A stretch of DNA of 7,097 nucleotides from Actinomycetota bacterium (GCA_016781225.1 JADDQT010000104.1:1-7097); one strand, 5' to 3'. Shown: positions 1 through 5,716, numbered from the stretch's first letter. Program-made: numbers and translations. The notes: generated by a model from the sequence alone, not told the origin.

Positions 1-407
1 TGGACGGCGACGAAGCGGTGGCCGCCTGCGCTCACGGTCTGGCCGCCAGCCACGACGGCGGCCGGAGCTGGGCCGTCCACGACGACGGCCTGCACTCCAC
101 CTACAGCCGGGCAGTGGCGGTCGCCGGTGAGACCGTCATGATCAGCGCCTCCGACGGGCCCCAAGGCCACCGGGCTGCGGTGTACCGGCGGCCGCTGCGG
201 GCGGACGGGCCGTTCGAACGCTGCCGCTCCGGGCTCCCGGACTGGTTCCACGGGAACGTGGACACGTCCTGGTTGGCCGGGGGCCCCGACGGGAGCGCCG
301 CGCTGGCCACCCGGTCCGGCGACGTATACGTGTCGATCGACGAGGGTGCCACCTGGGAGCAGGCGGCGTCGGCACTGCCCGCGGTGCGCTGTCTCGTCCT
401 CGCCTGA
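1..407 (+). CDS. Asp-box (BNR-like) repeat protein, C-terminal part
   Basis: The frame is open from the left edge (first whole codon at base 3), so the true start lies outside the window and only about the last 134 residues are visible. Two copies of the Asp-box pattern S-x-D-x-G-x-x-W can be read: SHDGGRSW near base 50 and SIDEGATW near base 335. Such repeats sit at beta-hairpin turns in beta-propellers of the sialidase/BNR, YCF48-like and VPS10-like type. The rest is glycine- and alanine-rich, as expected of propeller blades (for example WLAGGPDGSAALATRSGDVY). No catalytic residues can be assigned from this fragment, so enzyme activity is not claimed; many actinobacterial proteins of this kind are annotated only as exo-alpha-sialidase-like or WD40/YVTN-like. 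The next gene starts 9 nt downstream on the same strand, which suggests co-transcription. The Asp-box call is solid; the function is unknown. Confidence 0.8.
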   Translation, partial: DGDEAVAACAHGLAASHDGGRSWAVHDDGLHSTYSRAVAVAGETVMISASDGPQGHRAAVYRRPLRADGPFERCRSGLPDWFHGNVDTSWLAGGPDGSAALATRSGDVYVSIDEGATWEQAASALPAVRCLVLA

Positions 408-416
408 GCCGGCGCT

Positions 417-875
417 GTGGGGGAGGAACGCTGGCGACGCTCGCTGCGCAACGGGAACGGGGCAGCCATCGGTTTCCTCGCCCCGTTCTTCCTCATATGG
501 GCTCTGGGATCGTCACTCCCCCCGCCTCTCCGGGTGGCGGCGGGGGTGTGCGCTGTGCTGAGCGTGGCCACCGCCGTCGACACATGGCGGGCGGGGCTCA
601 TCGTCGGCTCCGACGGCATCCTCGTGCGCCGGGCGCTGCAACGCCGCCGGCTCGCCTGGAACGAGCTCGAAGGCTTCGCCGGCGAGCGCCGTGGCTATCG
701 CGGGGACCGCATCGTCATCCGTGCCATCCGCCGCCAGGGCCGACCAATGCCCATCACCGACCAACCCCTTACCGAGGCACAGGCCGAAGAGCTGCTGCAG
801 GACCTGGGCAATGAGCTCGATTCGCACCGGGCCGGTCCGCCTGAGGGCGGCCTTCCTGAGGCTGGGTCTAGGTGA
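417..875 (+). CDS. Small membrane protein with bacterial PH-like domain
   Basis: This 152-residue protein has a basic N-terminus, two hydrophobic segments (about residues 17-34 and 38-55), then a cytosolic-looking domain. The pattern GLIVGSDGILVRRALQRRRL followed by W-x-E-L (residues 60-84) is the strand-turn-strand signature of bacterial PH-like domains (bPH_6 type): a 'G-x-x-V-x-x-x-G-I-x-V-R' pair of strands, then an aromatic-acidic 'W-x-E-(I/L)' step. The C-terminal 30 residues are polar, acidic and probably disordered. The role is unknown; such proteins are common in actinomycetes and are thought to be membrane-bound scaffolds. The GTG start at 417 lies 9 nt after the preceding stop and has no clear Shine-Dalgarno sequence, so translation may be coupled to the upstream gene. 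The 3' end overlaps the convergent ATP synthase c gene by 8 bp. Confidence 0.75.
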   Translation: MGEERWRRSLRNGNGAAIGFLAPFFLIWALGSSLPPPLRVAAGVCAVLSVATAVDTWRAGLIVGSDGILVRRALQRRRLAWNELEGFAGERRGYRGDRIVIRAIRRQGRPMPITDQPLTEAQAEELLQDLGNELDSHRAGPPEGGLPEAGSR

Positions 876-1257
876 ACTTGAGCAGGATGAAGACCACGAA
901 GCCGATCAGAGCCAGCGCCTCGGTGAAGGCGATGCCGAGGAACATCGTGGTGCGCACCTGGCCGGACGACTCGGGGTTCTCGGCCATGGCGGTGATGGCC
1001 TTCCCCACCACGTACCCGATGCCGATGCCCGGGCCCACGGCGGCGAGGCCATAGCCGATGCCCGCTCCGAGGGCTCCCAGGCCCTTCTCGCTGAGCGGCA
1101 TGCTGCCCTTGGCGTAGCCGTAGGAGCTGGGTCCGGGCGGACCGACCTGGGCGTTCACCATCGAGATGCTGGCCAGAGTGGCGATCACGAACGTGAGGCC
1201 GAGCAGCACGCGGCGCGCGTTGGCCGAATCTCGCAAGGTGAGGACCAAATCGGTCAA
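868..1257 (-). CDS. atpE: F0F1 ATP synthase subunit c, orphan copy with N-terminal leader
   Basis: Subunit c forms the membrane rotor ring of ATP synthase and carries protons on a carboxylate in its second helix. Residues 58-88 hold the glycine-rich first helix (GAGIGYGLAAVGPGIGIG). Residues 101-127 hold the second helix, with the ion-binding Glu113 in F-T-E-A-L-A-L-I-G. The residue after Glu is Ala rather than Ser and there is no Gln in helix 1, so a proton rather than sodium ring is likely. At 129 residues it is longer than the usual 70-90. The extra N-terminus (1-37) looks like a signal peptide: Arg15-Arg16, a hydrophobic stretch 17-33, then V-N-A before Q37. The polar loop reads A-E-N-P-E instead of the usual A-R-Q-P-E. 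The TTG start at 1257 is the longest option and is uncertain; ATG at residue 33 would remove the leader. No other atp gene adjoins it: it is divergent from the glycosyltransferase and convergent with the PH-domain gene. Confidence 0.88.
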   Translation of the reverse strand: MTDLVLTLRDSANARRVLLGLTFVIATLASISMVNAQVGPPGPSSYGYAKGSMPLSEKGLGALGAGIGYGLAAVGPGIGIGYVVGKAITAMAENPESSGQVRTTMFLGIAFTEALALIGFVVFILLKFT

Positions 1258-1265
1258 GTCGGCGC

Positions 1266-1271
1266 ACCCTA
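1266..1271 (-). promoter_or_regulatory. Possible -10 box (TAGGGT) for atpE
   Basis: On the minus strand TAGGGT fits the actinobacterial -10 consensus TANNNT and ends 8 nt before the TTG start at 1257, so transcription could begin at or next to the start codon. No convincing -35 box is seen. Leaderless translation from TTG is usually weak, so either the start or the promoter call may be wrong. Confidence 0.35.
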
Positions 1272-1312
1272 TCGCCCCCCTCGTGCACCGGCAACGAGGC
1301 GCGCCCTGCGCT

Positions 1313-1318
1313 TACAGT
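1313..1318 (+). promoter_or_regulatory. Possible -10 box (TACAGT) for the GT39 gene
   Basis: TACAGT fits TANNNT and ends 14 nt before the ATG at 1333, predicting a leader of only about 5-8 nt. No Shine-Dalgarno sequence lies between them; that stretch is the GC-only inverted repeat GGGCG-g-CGCCC. The box lies in the 75-bp gap between divergent atpE and this gene. No clear -35 hexamer is seen. Confidence 0.35.
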
Positions 1319-1332
1319 TGCGGGCGGCGCCC

Positions 1333-3363
1333 ATGTCGACACCGACGCAGCAAGAGCACAGTGTGGCCTTGGTCGACCAGGACGGGCCACCGGCGCCAAG
1401 GGAGCACGCCAAGGGTCAAGGCAATGTCGCCCGCCGCCTGGTCCGCAACCCGGCTCTCATGGTGGCGCTGTTAGCCGTGGCGGCCGCCATGTGGGCCGTC
1501 GTGGCCTCCCGCCAGGTCTTCCCCTATCTCTCCGACGACCATGACGAGGCGATCTACCTCCTCCAGGCCGATGCCCTGGCTCACGGGCACCTGTTCCCGC
1601 CGGCGCCGAAACACCCGGAGTCCTTCCGTCCCTGGCTCAGCGTCCTGTCCGGAGACAAGTACCTCCTCAAGTACTCGCCGGTGCACGCGTCCTTTGTCGC
1701 GGTGGGGATCCTTTTGGGCAGCCACCGCATCGCCCTCGGCCTCATAGCCGGAGGCGTCGTGGTGCTGTCCTACCTGTTGGCCAAGGAGGTGCTCGACGAC
1801 CGGCGACAGGCTGCCCTGGCCAGCGCCTTCCTCGCCTTGTCCCCGTTGTTCCTGATCCAAAGCGTCACCTTCCTTCCCTACAGCTCGAACCTGCTGCTGC
1901 TCATGGCCTTCGCCTTCGCCCTCCTGAGGGGCATGCGCTCGAGTGGGCGCCTCTGGCTGTCGGCGAGCGGCTTCCTCCTGGGCGTGGCCGTATTCGCTCG
2001 ACCGTTCGACGCCATCCTCTTCGCCGCTCCACTGGGTCTGTACTTCGTGATCTCCGGGTGGCGGGGCGCCAAGAGGCTCTTCGGCCAGGCCGGCTGGTTG
2101 GCGCTCGGTGCGGTCCTGCCACTGGCAGCCATGCTGGCCTACTACTGGGCGGCCACTGGGAGCCCGTTCCGGTCGCCGTTCTCCATCCTCGAGCCTCGGG
2201 ACACGCTGGGCTTCGGGAACAGGAAGATCACCCCCAACCATCCCGACCTGATCTTCACCCCTGCGCACGGGTTGTATGGCGTGATCCGCCACGTCGTCCT
2301 CACCAGCTTCTGGTGTTTCGGCGGGCTCGTGGTCATCGGCTTCCTGGTCGCCGGGCTGCGGAGACTCAGGCCAGGCGGCCCGGCGCGCTGGCTGGCCCTG
2401 GTGGCCGTCACCGTTCCCTTCGGCTACCTCTTCTTCTGGGGCACCTTCGGCACGGGCCTGCGCGGCGGCCTCACCGCCTTCCTCGGGCCCTTCTACTTCC
2501 TCCCCCTCCTGGTGCCCGTCACCTTTCTGGCCGCCAGGGGTTTCGCCGGCTTCTGGGAGCGCGACCGGCTCCTCGGGGTTCTGGCCCTGGTGAGCATGCT
2601 CACCGCCAGTGGCTTCCTCCTCGTCAGGGGAGTACAGGCCAACCTTCGTGCCACCAGGGAGGACCGCATGCTGTACTCCACCCTGGCCCCGATCAAGGAC
2701 GAACGGGCCATCGTGTTCCTGCAGCCGCTGTACGGGCCGACCCTGCTGCACCCCTTCACGGGGCTGCGGAACTCCCACGACTACGACGGCAGGACCGTCT
2801 ACGCCCTCGACCTCGGCGAGCACCAGGACCTCGACGTCATCGACGACTACCCGGGCAGGGTGGCCTACCGGTTCCGCCTCGAAGGGGGTGACTACAGGGA
2901 CAACCCGCCCGACCCTGCCCTGTACAGCTCCTTGGTGCCCCTGCGTGTCATGGAGCAGCCTCGGCTGCGGACGACCCTGTCCTTGCAGAACCCGACCGCC
3001 GATCCGGTCGTAGTGGTGAGCGTGGTGATGAACGGGCGGCGCCACACCTTCGTCGTGGACGAGCAGTCCTACGCCGGCAAGGCCTACCGCGCCAGCCTCG
3101 ACATCGGGCGCGACTCGGTGGAGCTGAGTGGACCGGTGGTCTCCCACGTGGTGGAGCCGGTCGACCAGGAGGGCCTCGTCATCTCGGTGTCAGTGGCATC
3201 CGGACGTGCCGAGGCTCCGCGGACGGTGTACCAGCGTGAGTTCGGGTGGAACGCCAAGGGGCAGTCGTTGCGGGTGCTCCTGCCCGGTTACCTGGCGACC
3301 AACCAGCTCGGCGGTGAGGACCCGCTGGCCGAGCTGGTGCGCACCGGTGACCTCAGTCGTTGA
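1333..3363 (+). CDS. GT-C fold membrane glycosyltransferase, GT39/ArnT-like
   Basis: This 676-residue protein has about 11-12 membrane segments between residues 43 and 431 and a soluble C-terminal part. It resembles the GT39/ArnT/PMT class, which moves sugars from polyprenyl-phosphate donors to acceptors on the outer face of the membrane. Landmarks are the first-loop acidic motif L-S-D-D-H-D-E-A (66-73), the position of the catalytic Asp in GT-C enzymes; G-D-K-Y-L-L-K-Y-S-P (107-116), matching the family's 'K-Y-P-P' step; and F-A-R-P-F-D (221-226). Residues 440-676 have no membrane segment. They include an N-S-H-D-Y-D-G-R-T-V-Y-A-L-D-L-G stretch (480-495), often seen in actinobacterial GT39-like proteins, then a beta-rich tail. 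The N-terminal 35 residues are polar and cytosolic. ATG 1333 was chosen because earlier in-frame codons run antisense over atpE. Donor and acceptor are unknown. The last 11 bp overlap the convergent hydrolase gene. Confidence 0.85.
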   Translation: MSTPTQQEHSVALVDQDGPPAPREHAKGQGNVARRLVRNPALMVALLAVAAAMWAVVASRQVFPYLSDDHDEAIYLLQADALAHGHLFPPAPKHPESFRPWLSVLSGDKYLLKYSPVHASFVAVGILLGSHRIALGLIAGGVVVLSYLLAKEVLDDRRQAALASAFLALSPLFLIQSVTFLPYSSNLLLLMAFAFALLRGMRSSGRLWLSASGFLLGVAVFARPFDAILFAAPLGLYFVISGWRGAKRLFGQAGWLALGAVLPLAAMLAYYWAATGSPFRSPFSILEPRDTLGFGNRKITPNHPDLIFTPAHGLYGVIRHVVLTSFWCFGGLVVIGFLVAGLRRLRPGGPARWLALVAVTVPFGYLFFWGTFGTGLRGGLTAFLGPFYFLPLLVPVTFLAARGFAGFWERDRLLGVLALVSMLTASGFLLVRGVQANLRATREDRMLYSTLAPIKDERAIVFLQPLYGPTLLHPFTGLRNSHDYDGRTVYALDLGEHQDLDVIDDYPGRVAYRFRLEGGDYRDNPPDPALYSSLVPLRVMEQPRLRTTLSLQNPTADPVVVVSVVMNGRRHTFVVDEQSYAGKAYRASLDIGRDSVELSGPVVSHVVEPVDQEGLVISVSVASGRAEAPRTVYQREFGWNAKGQSLRVLLPGYLATNQLGGEDPLAELVRTGDLSR

Positions 3364-4501
3364 GGACGCAGGCTGCGGCCAGGGTGGAGATGTCGATGCC
3401 GCGGCGGCCCTGGCGGATGACGTTGACGTCCACCCCGTTGGTGGCGAAGCCGAGCGACAGGCCACTTTGGGGGTCGGCCCAGCCGATCTGGCCGGCAGCA
3501 CCGCCGTGGCCGAAGGTGCGCGGCGAGGCAGCGGTGCCGAAGCCGCGGACGAAGCCGAACCCGTCGTCCCCGGCCAGCGTGAGGCCGAGGGTCCGGTTGG
3601 CGGGCGACCCGAACAGCGGGTCCTTGAAGCGGTTGCGGATCCTGCCGGTGGCGTCGGCGAGGATCTCTGGGCGCCAGACGCGCCCTCCGTCGTGGAGGAT
3701 CGCCTGGTAGAAGAGGGCAAGGTGGTCCGCTCGCATTACACCGCCTCCCCCCGGGATACCGAGGGCGCGGACATCGGGCTGATTGAGGTACAGGAGCGTT
3801 TCGTAGGCGTCCGTGGCCCGCGGGAGCTCCCGCACGCCGAGCACGGCTTCCAGCTCGTCCGCGGTCGCCACCTGGCCACATATCTCTATGGTGGCGATGT
3901 CGCCCTGATCCTCCTCGGGGATGGCGAGCACCCGCCGAGGCAGCCCCACCGCCTCGGTGACCCGGCGGTGCACGACGTCGCCGTAGCCCTCCCCGCCCAC
4001 CCGCTCGATGATCTCGGCCAGGACCCAGTGGGCCGAGGTCGGGTGATACTCGTAGGCCGTTCCCGGCTCCCACTCGAGTGACCACCCGGCGAACGTCTGG
4101 AGGCGGCTCTCACGGGAATACCACTCGGGAGGACCCAGCATGGCGTGAGGAAAGCCGCCAGTGTGGACCAGCAGCTGCTCCACCGTGACCGCTTCCTTGG
4201 CCGACGCCGCGAAATCCGGCACGTACTCGCCGACGCGCCGGGACACGTCGAGTGCTCCGTCGCCCATGAGCGCCCACACGGCTCCGGCGACGAACGCCTT
4301 TATGCATGAGAAGACCGCGTAGCGGGTGGTGTCCGTGGCGTCTCCGAACGTCTCGAAGGCCACGAGCTCCCCGTGGCGTGCCAGGGCGATCTGACACGAA
4401 GGCAGGACTCCTTCCTCCACCTCCCGCCGGGCCCGGGCCAGCAGGGCATCCACGGCGGCGGGATCGATGCGCCCCGCCCGCACCTGGCCCAAGCTCGTCA
4501 C
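3353..4501 (-). CDS. Serine hydrolase, class C beta-lactamase / EstB-like family
   Basis: This is a 382-residue member of the serine beta-lactamase-like family (Pfam Beta-lactamase), which includes class C beta-lactamases, DD-peptidases and EstB-type esterases. The nucleophile motif S-x-x-K is S65-C-I-K68 in YAVFSCIKAF. The second motif is Y152-H-P in Y-E-Y-H-P-T-S-A-H-W, where the Tyr is kept but the usual Asn is Pro. The third motif, equivalent to K-T-G, is H332-G-G in F-G-H-G-G-A-A-G. L-L-V-H-T-G-G-F (110-117) is also typical. The H-x-G third motif and Y-x-P second motif favour an esterase or other hydrolase over a true beta-lactamase; the substrate cannot be told. There is no signal peptide, so it is probably cytosolic. 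GTG 4501 was chosen because the family homology starts soon after it and a -10 box lies 6 nt upstream; a longer frame to 4615 would run into the divergent acyltransferase gene. Confidence 0.9.
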   Translation of the reverse strand: MTSLGQVRAGRIDPAAVDALLARARREVEEGVLPSCQIALARHGELVAFETFGDATDTTRYAVFSCIKAFVAGAVWALMGDGALDVSRRVGEYVPDFAASAKEAVTVEQLLVHTGGFPHAMLGPPEWYSRESRLQTFAGWSLEWEPGTAYEYHPTSAHWVLAEIIERVGGEGYGDVVHRRVTEAVGLPRRVLAIPEEDQGDIATIEICGQVATADELEAVLGVRELPRATDAYETLLYLNQPDVRALGIPGGGGVMRADHLALFYQAILHDGGRVWRPEILADATGRIRNRFKDPLFGSPANRTLGLTLAGDDGFGFVRGFGTAASPRTFGHGGAAGQIGWADPQSGLSLGFATNGVDVNVIRQGRRGIDISTLAAACVLND

Positions 4502-4507
4502 CCGTTC

Positions 4508-4513
4508 ACGGTA
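4508..4513 (-). promoter_or_regulatory. -10 box (TACCGT) for leaderless serine hydrolase mRNA
   Basis: On the minus strand TACCGT fits TANNNT and ends 6 nt before GTG 4501, which predicts a transcript starting at the GTG. It overlaps the perfect 8-bp palindrome CGGTACCG (4509-4516). There is no Shine-Dalgarno sequence close to the GTG. The match supports this start over upstream ATGs at 4558 and 4615. Confidence 0.5.
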
Positions 4514-4556
4514 CCGCCGAGACCTTTGCGGCGAGTACGCGTGGGAACATCGCTGC

Positions 4557-5063
4557 ATGGTCGTTCTGTCCCGGCCGATGGCTCTCGGGGTCGACGTGGT
4601 GGCGTGGGCCGGCATCGCGGTGGGTGCCGGCTACCTCGTGCACCGCCTGCCGAGTCACCTGCTCGAGCGAGACGGGTGGCTGTTCCGCCAGAGGAGCTGG
4701 GAGCGAGATGGCCGCTTCTACGTGACCGCGCTTCGCATCCGGCGCTGGAAGAGGTTTCTGCCAGAGGCCGGGGACGCCTTCGAGGGTGGCTTCAACAAGG
4801 CCACGCTCGCGGCGTTCGACGACGAGCACCTGGCCACCCACGTTCGCGAGACGCGCCGGGCAGAGCTGGGCCACTGGCTGATCGCCGGGGCCGGGCCCCT
4901 CTTCCTGGTGCACAACCGCTGGTATGACGTCGTGGCGATGCAGGTCCTGGCCTTGGCCCTCAGCGTCCCGTGCATCGCCGCCCAGCGCTACAACCGCATA
5001 CGCCTCCAGCGGGTACTCGCCGGCCGCGGCCGCGTCCCCGAGGGAGTCTTCCGCCCCGCCTGA
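4557..5063 (+). CDS. CrtO-type acyltransferase (glycosyl-4,4'-diaponeurosporenoate acyltransferase family)
   Basis: The 168-residue length is close to Staphylococcus CrtO (about 165), the membrane enzyme that acylates the glucose of the carotenoid staphyloxanthin. Family hallmarks are W-L-F-R-Q-R-S-W-E (41-49), R-R-W-K-R-F-L-P-E-A-G-D-A-F (62-75) followed by G-G-F-N-K, E-T-R-R-A-E-L-G-H-W (98-107), and P-C-I-A-A-Q-R-Y-N-R-I-R-L-Q-R (138-152). Hydrophobic segments lie at about 9-27, 107-118 and 124-141, so it is an integral membrane protein. Many actinobacterial members carry the family name with no staphyloxanthin pathway, and no carotenoid genes are in this window, so the acceptor is unknown. 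ATG 4557 is used; ATG 4578 is possible. No Shine-Dalgarno is seen. A weak -10-like GAACAT ends 6 nt before the ATG. It is divergent from the serine hydrolase across 55 bp and convergent with the DUF1697 remnant, 10 nt away. Confidence 0.85.
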   Translation: MVVLSRPMALGVDVVAWAGIAVGAGYLVHRLPSHLLERDGWLFRQRSWERDGRFYVTALRIRRWKRFLPEAGDAFEGGFNKATLAAFDDEHLATHVRETRRAELGHWLIAGAGPLFLVHNRWYDVVAMQVLALALSVPCIAAQRYNRIRLQRVLAGRGRVPEGVFRPA

Positions 5064-5073
5064 CCCCGTTGGT

Positions 5074-5172
5074 TCAGCCGCCGTCGGTGAACGGCCGGCG
5101 GAGATCTTCCATGGCGACCTTGGCCCGGCCGCCCACGTTGATGCCCCGGAGCAGCGCCAAGTAGGTGGTCAC
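5074..5172 (-). pseudogene. Truncated DUF1697 gene, N-terminal 32 residues only
   Basis: The peptide begins V-T-T-Y-L-A-L-L-R-G-I-N-V-G-G, which is the N-terminal signature of DUF1697 proteins (about 180 residues; typical members start with T-x-Y-V-A-L-L-R-G-I-N-V-G-G). It continues with A-M-E-D-L-R as in the family, then stops at TGA (5074-5076) after F-T-D-G-G. The next expected family block, of the form T-Y-I-Q-S-G-N-V, is absent from all three minus-strand frames beyond the stop, where the sequence becomes the antisense of the CrtO-type gene. The gene therefore lost about 80% of its length rather than suffering a single frameshift. The GTG start (5172-5170) overlaps the orn TGA as GTGA, so it was once, and may still be, translated by coupling to orn. 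Molecular function of the family is unknown. Confidence 0.75.
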
Positions 5173-5699
5173 CGGAAGATGGCGGACCGGTAGTAGCGCA
5201 GCTCCTCGATGCTCTCTCTTATGTCGTCGAGGGCCCGGTGGCTGCCACCCTTCTTGGGTGCCTCCCGAAGGGCGTCCGGGTACCAGCGCCGGCACAGCTC
5301 CTTGAGGGTGGAGACGTCCACCGAGCGGTAGTGCAGCCACGCTTCGACGCTGGGCAGCTGTGCGGCGAGGAAGCGGCGGTCGGTGCCGATGGAGTTGCCG
5401 CACAGAGGCACGGTGCGGGGCTCGGGCACGTGCTCCTTGATGAAGTCGAGGGTCTGGCCCTCGGCGTCGGCCAGGGTGAGGGTGGACGATCGGATGGCGT
5501 CGAGGAGCCCGCTCTTTTCGTGCATCTTGCGCACCACGTTCTCCATGGCGTCGAGGCTCTCGGGCAGGGCCCCGACCACCAGATCCGGTCCCTCGGCCAC
5601 CACTTCGAGGTCATCGCCGGTGACGAGGGTGGCGACCTCCACGACCACGCACGTTGCGGGGTCGAGGCCCGTCATCTCGAGGTCCATCCAGACAAGCAC
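5169..5699 (-). CDS. orn: Oligoribonuclease (DEDDh 3'-5' exoribonuclease)
   Basis: Orn degrades 2-5 nt RNAs, including pGpG from cyclic-di-GMP breakdown, to mononucleotides in the cytosol, finishing mRNA decay. At 176 residues it is close to E. coli Orn (181). The DEDDh residues are all present: D6 and E8 in W-M-D-L-E-M-T-G-L-D-P, D107 in G-N-S-I-G-T-D-R-R-F-L, and H154 and D159 in S-H-R-A-L-D-D-I-R-E-S. Y-R-S-V-D-V-S-T-L-K-E-L-C-R-R-W between them is also diagnostic. GTG 5699 was chosen because it gives the usual short lead L-V-W before the first Asp and lies 7 nt after a -10 box; ATG 5687 would drop these residues. The open frame continues far upstream but only as antisense to dut. It is divergent from dut across 24 bp, and its stop overlaps the start of the DUF1697 remnant. 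Confidence 0.95.
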   Translation of the reverse strand: MLVWMDLEMTGLDPATCVVVEVATLVTGDDLEVVAEGPDLVVGALPESLDAMENVVRKMHEKSGLLDAIRSSTLTLADAEGQTLDFIKEHVPEPRTVPLCGNSIGTDRRFLAAQLPSVEAWLHYRSVDVSTLKELCRRWYPDALREAPKKGGSHRALDDIRESIEELRYYRSAIFR

Positions 5700-5706
5700 G
5701 AGGCGG

Positions 5707-5712
5707 ATCGTA
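5707..5712 (-). promoter_or_regulatory. -10 box (TACGAT) for leaderless orn mRNA
   Basis: On the minus strand TACGAT fits TANNNT and is followed by exactly 7 nt, then GTG 5699, predicting a transcript that starts at the start codon. It shares the TA at 5711-5712 with the dut box on the other strand. No good -35 hexamer is visible upstream, where the DNA is already dut coding sequence. Confidence 0.6.
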
Positions 5713-5716
5713 GGCT
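5711..5716 (+). promoter_or_regulatory. -10 box (TAGGCT) for leaderless dut mRNA
   Basis: TAGGCT fits TANNNT and is followed by exactly 7 nt, then ATG 5724, so the mRNA is predicted to begin at the A of the start codon. There is no Shine-Dalgarno sequence. CAGACA at 5689-5694, 16 nt upstream of the box, is a partial match to a -35 element and lies inside the orn start region. Confidence 0.6.

Noticed and set aside
691..1332. The glycosyltransferase reading frame stays open 642 bp upstream of ATG 1333
   Set aside because: This stretch is antisense to the well-supported ATP synthase c gene and overlaps the PH-domain gene; its translation is charged and low-complexity with no family resemblance. 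High GC keeps frames open by chance.
1471..3147. Minus-strand open frame of 558 codons across the glycosyltransferase
   Set aside because: It is a shadow: the translation is dominated by Gly, Glu, Gln, Arg and His typical of antisense GC-rich DNA, while the plus-strand frame has clear membrane helices and GT-C motifs.
3128..4081. Plus-strand open frame of 317 codons
   Set aside because: It overlaps the end of the glycosyltransferase and the sense-coded serine hydrolase, whose three catalytic motifs are intact on the minus strand; the plus translation shows no domain.
4502..4615. Longer N-terminus for the serine hydrolase from ATG 4615 or 4558
   Set aside because: The extra residues are basic and polar with no signal peptide, they overlap the start of the divergent CrtO-type gene, and a -10 box 6 nt before GTG 4501 fits that start better.
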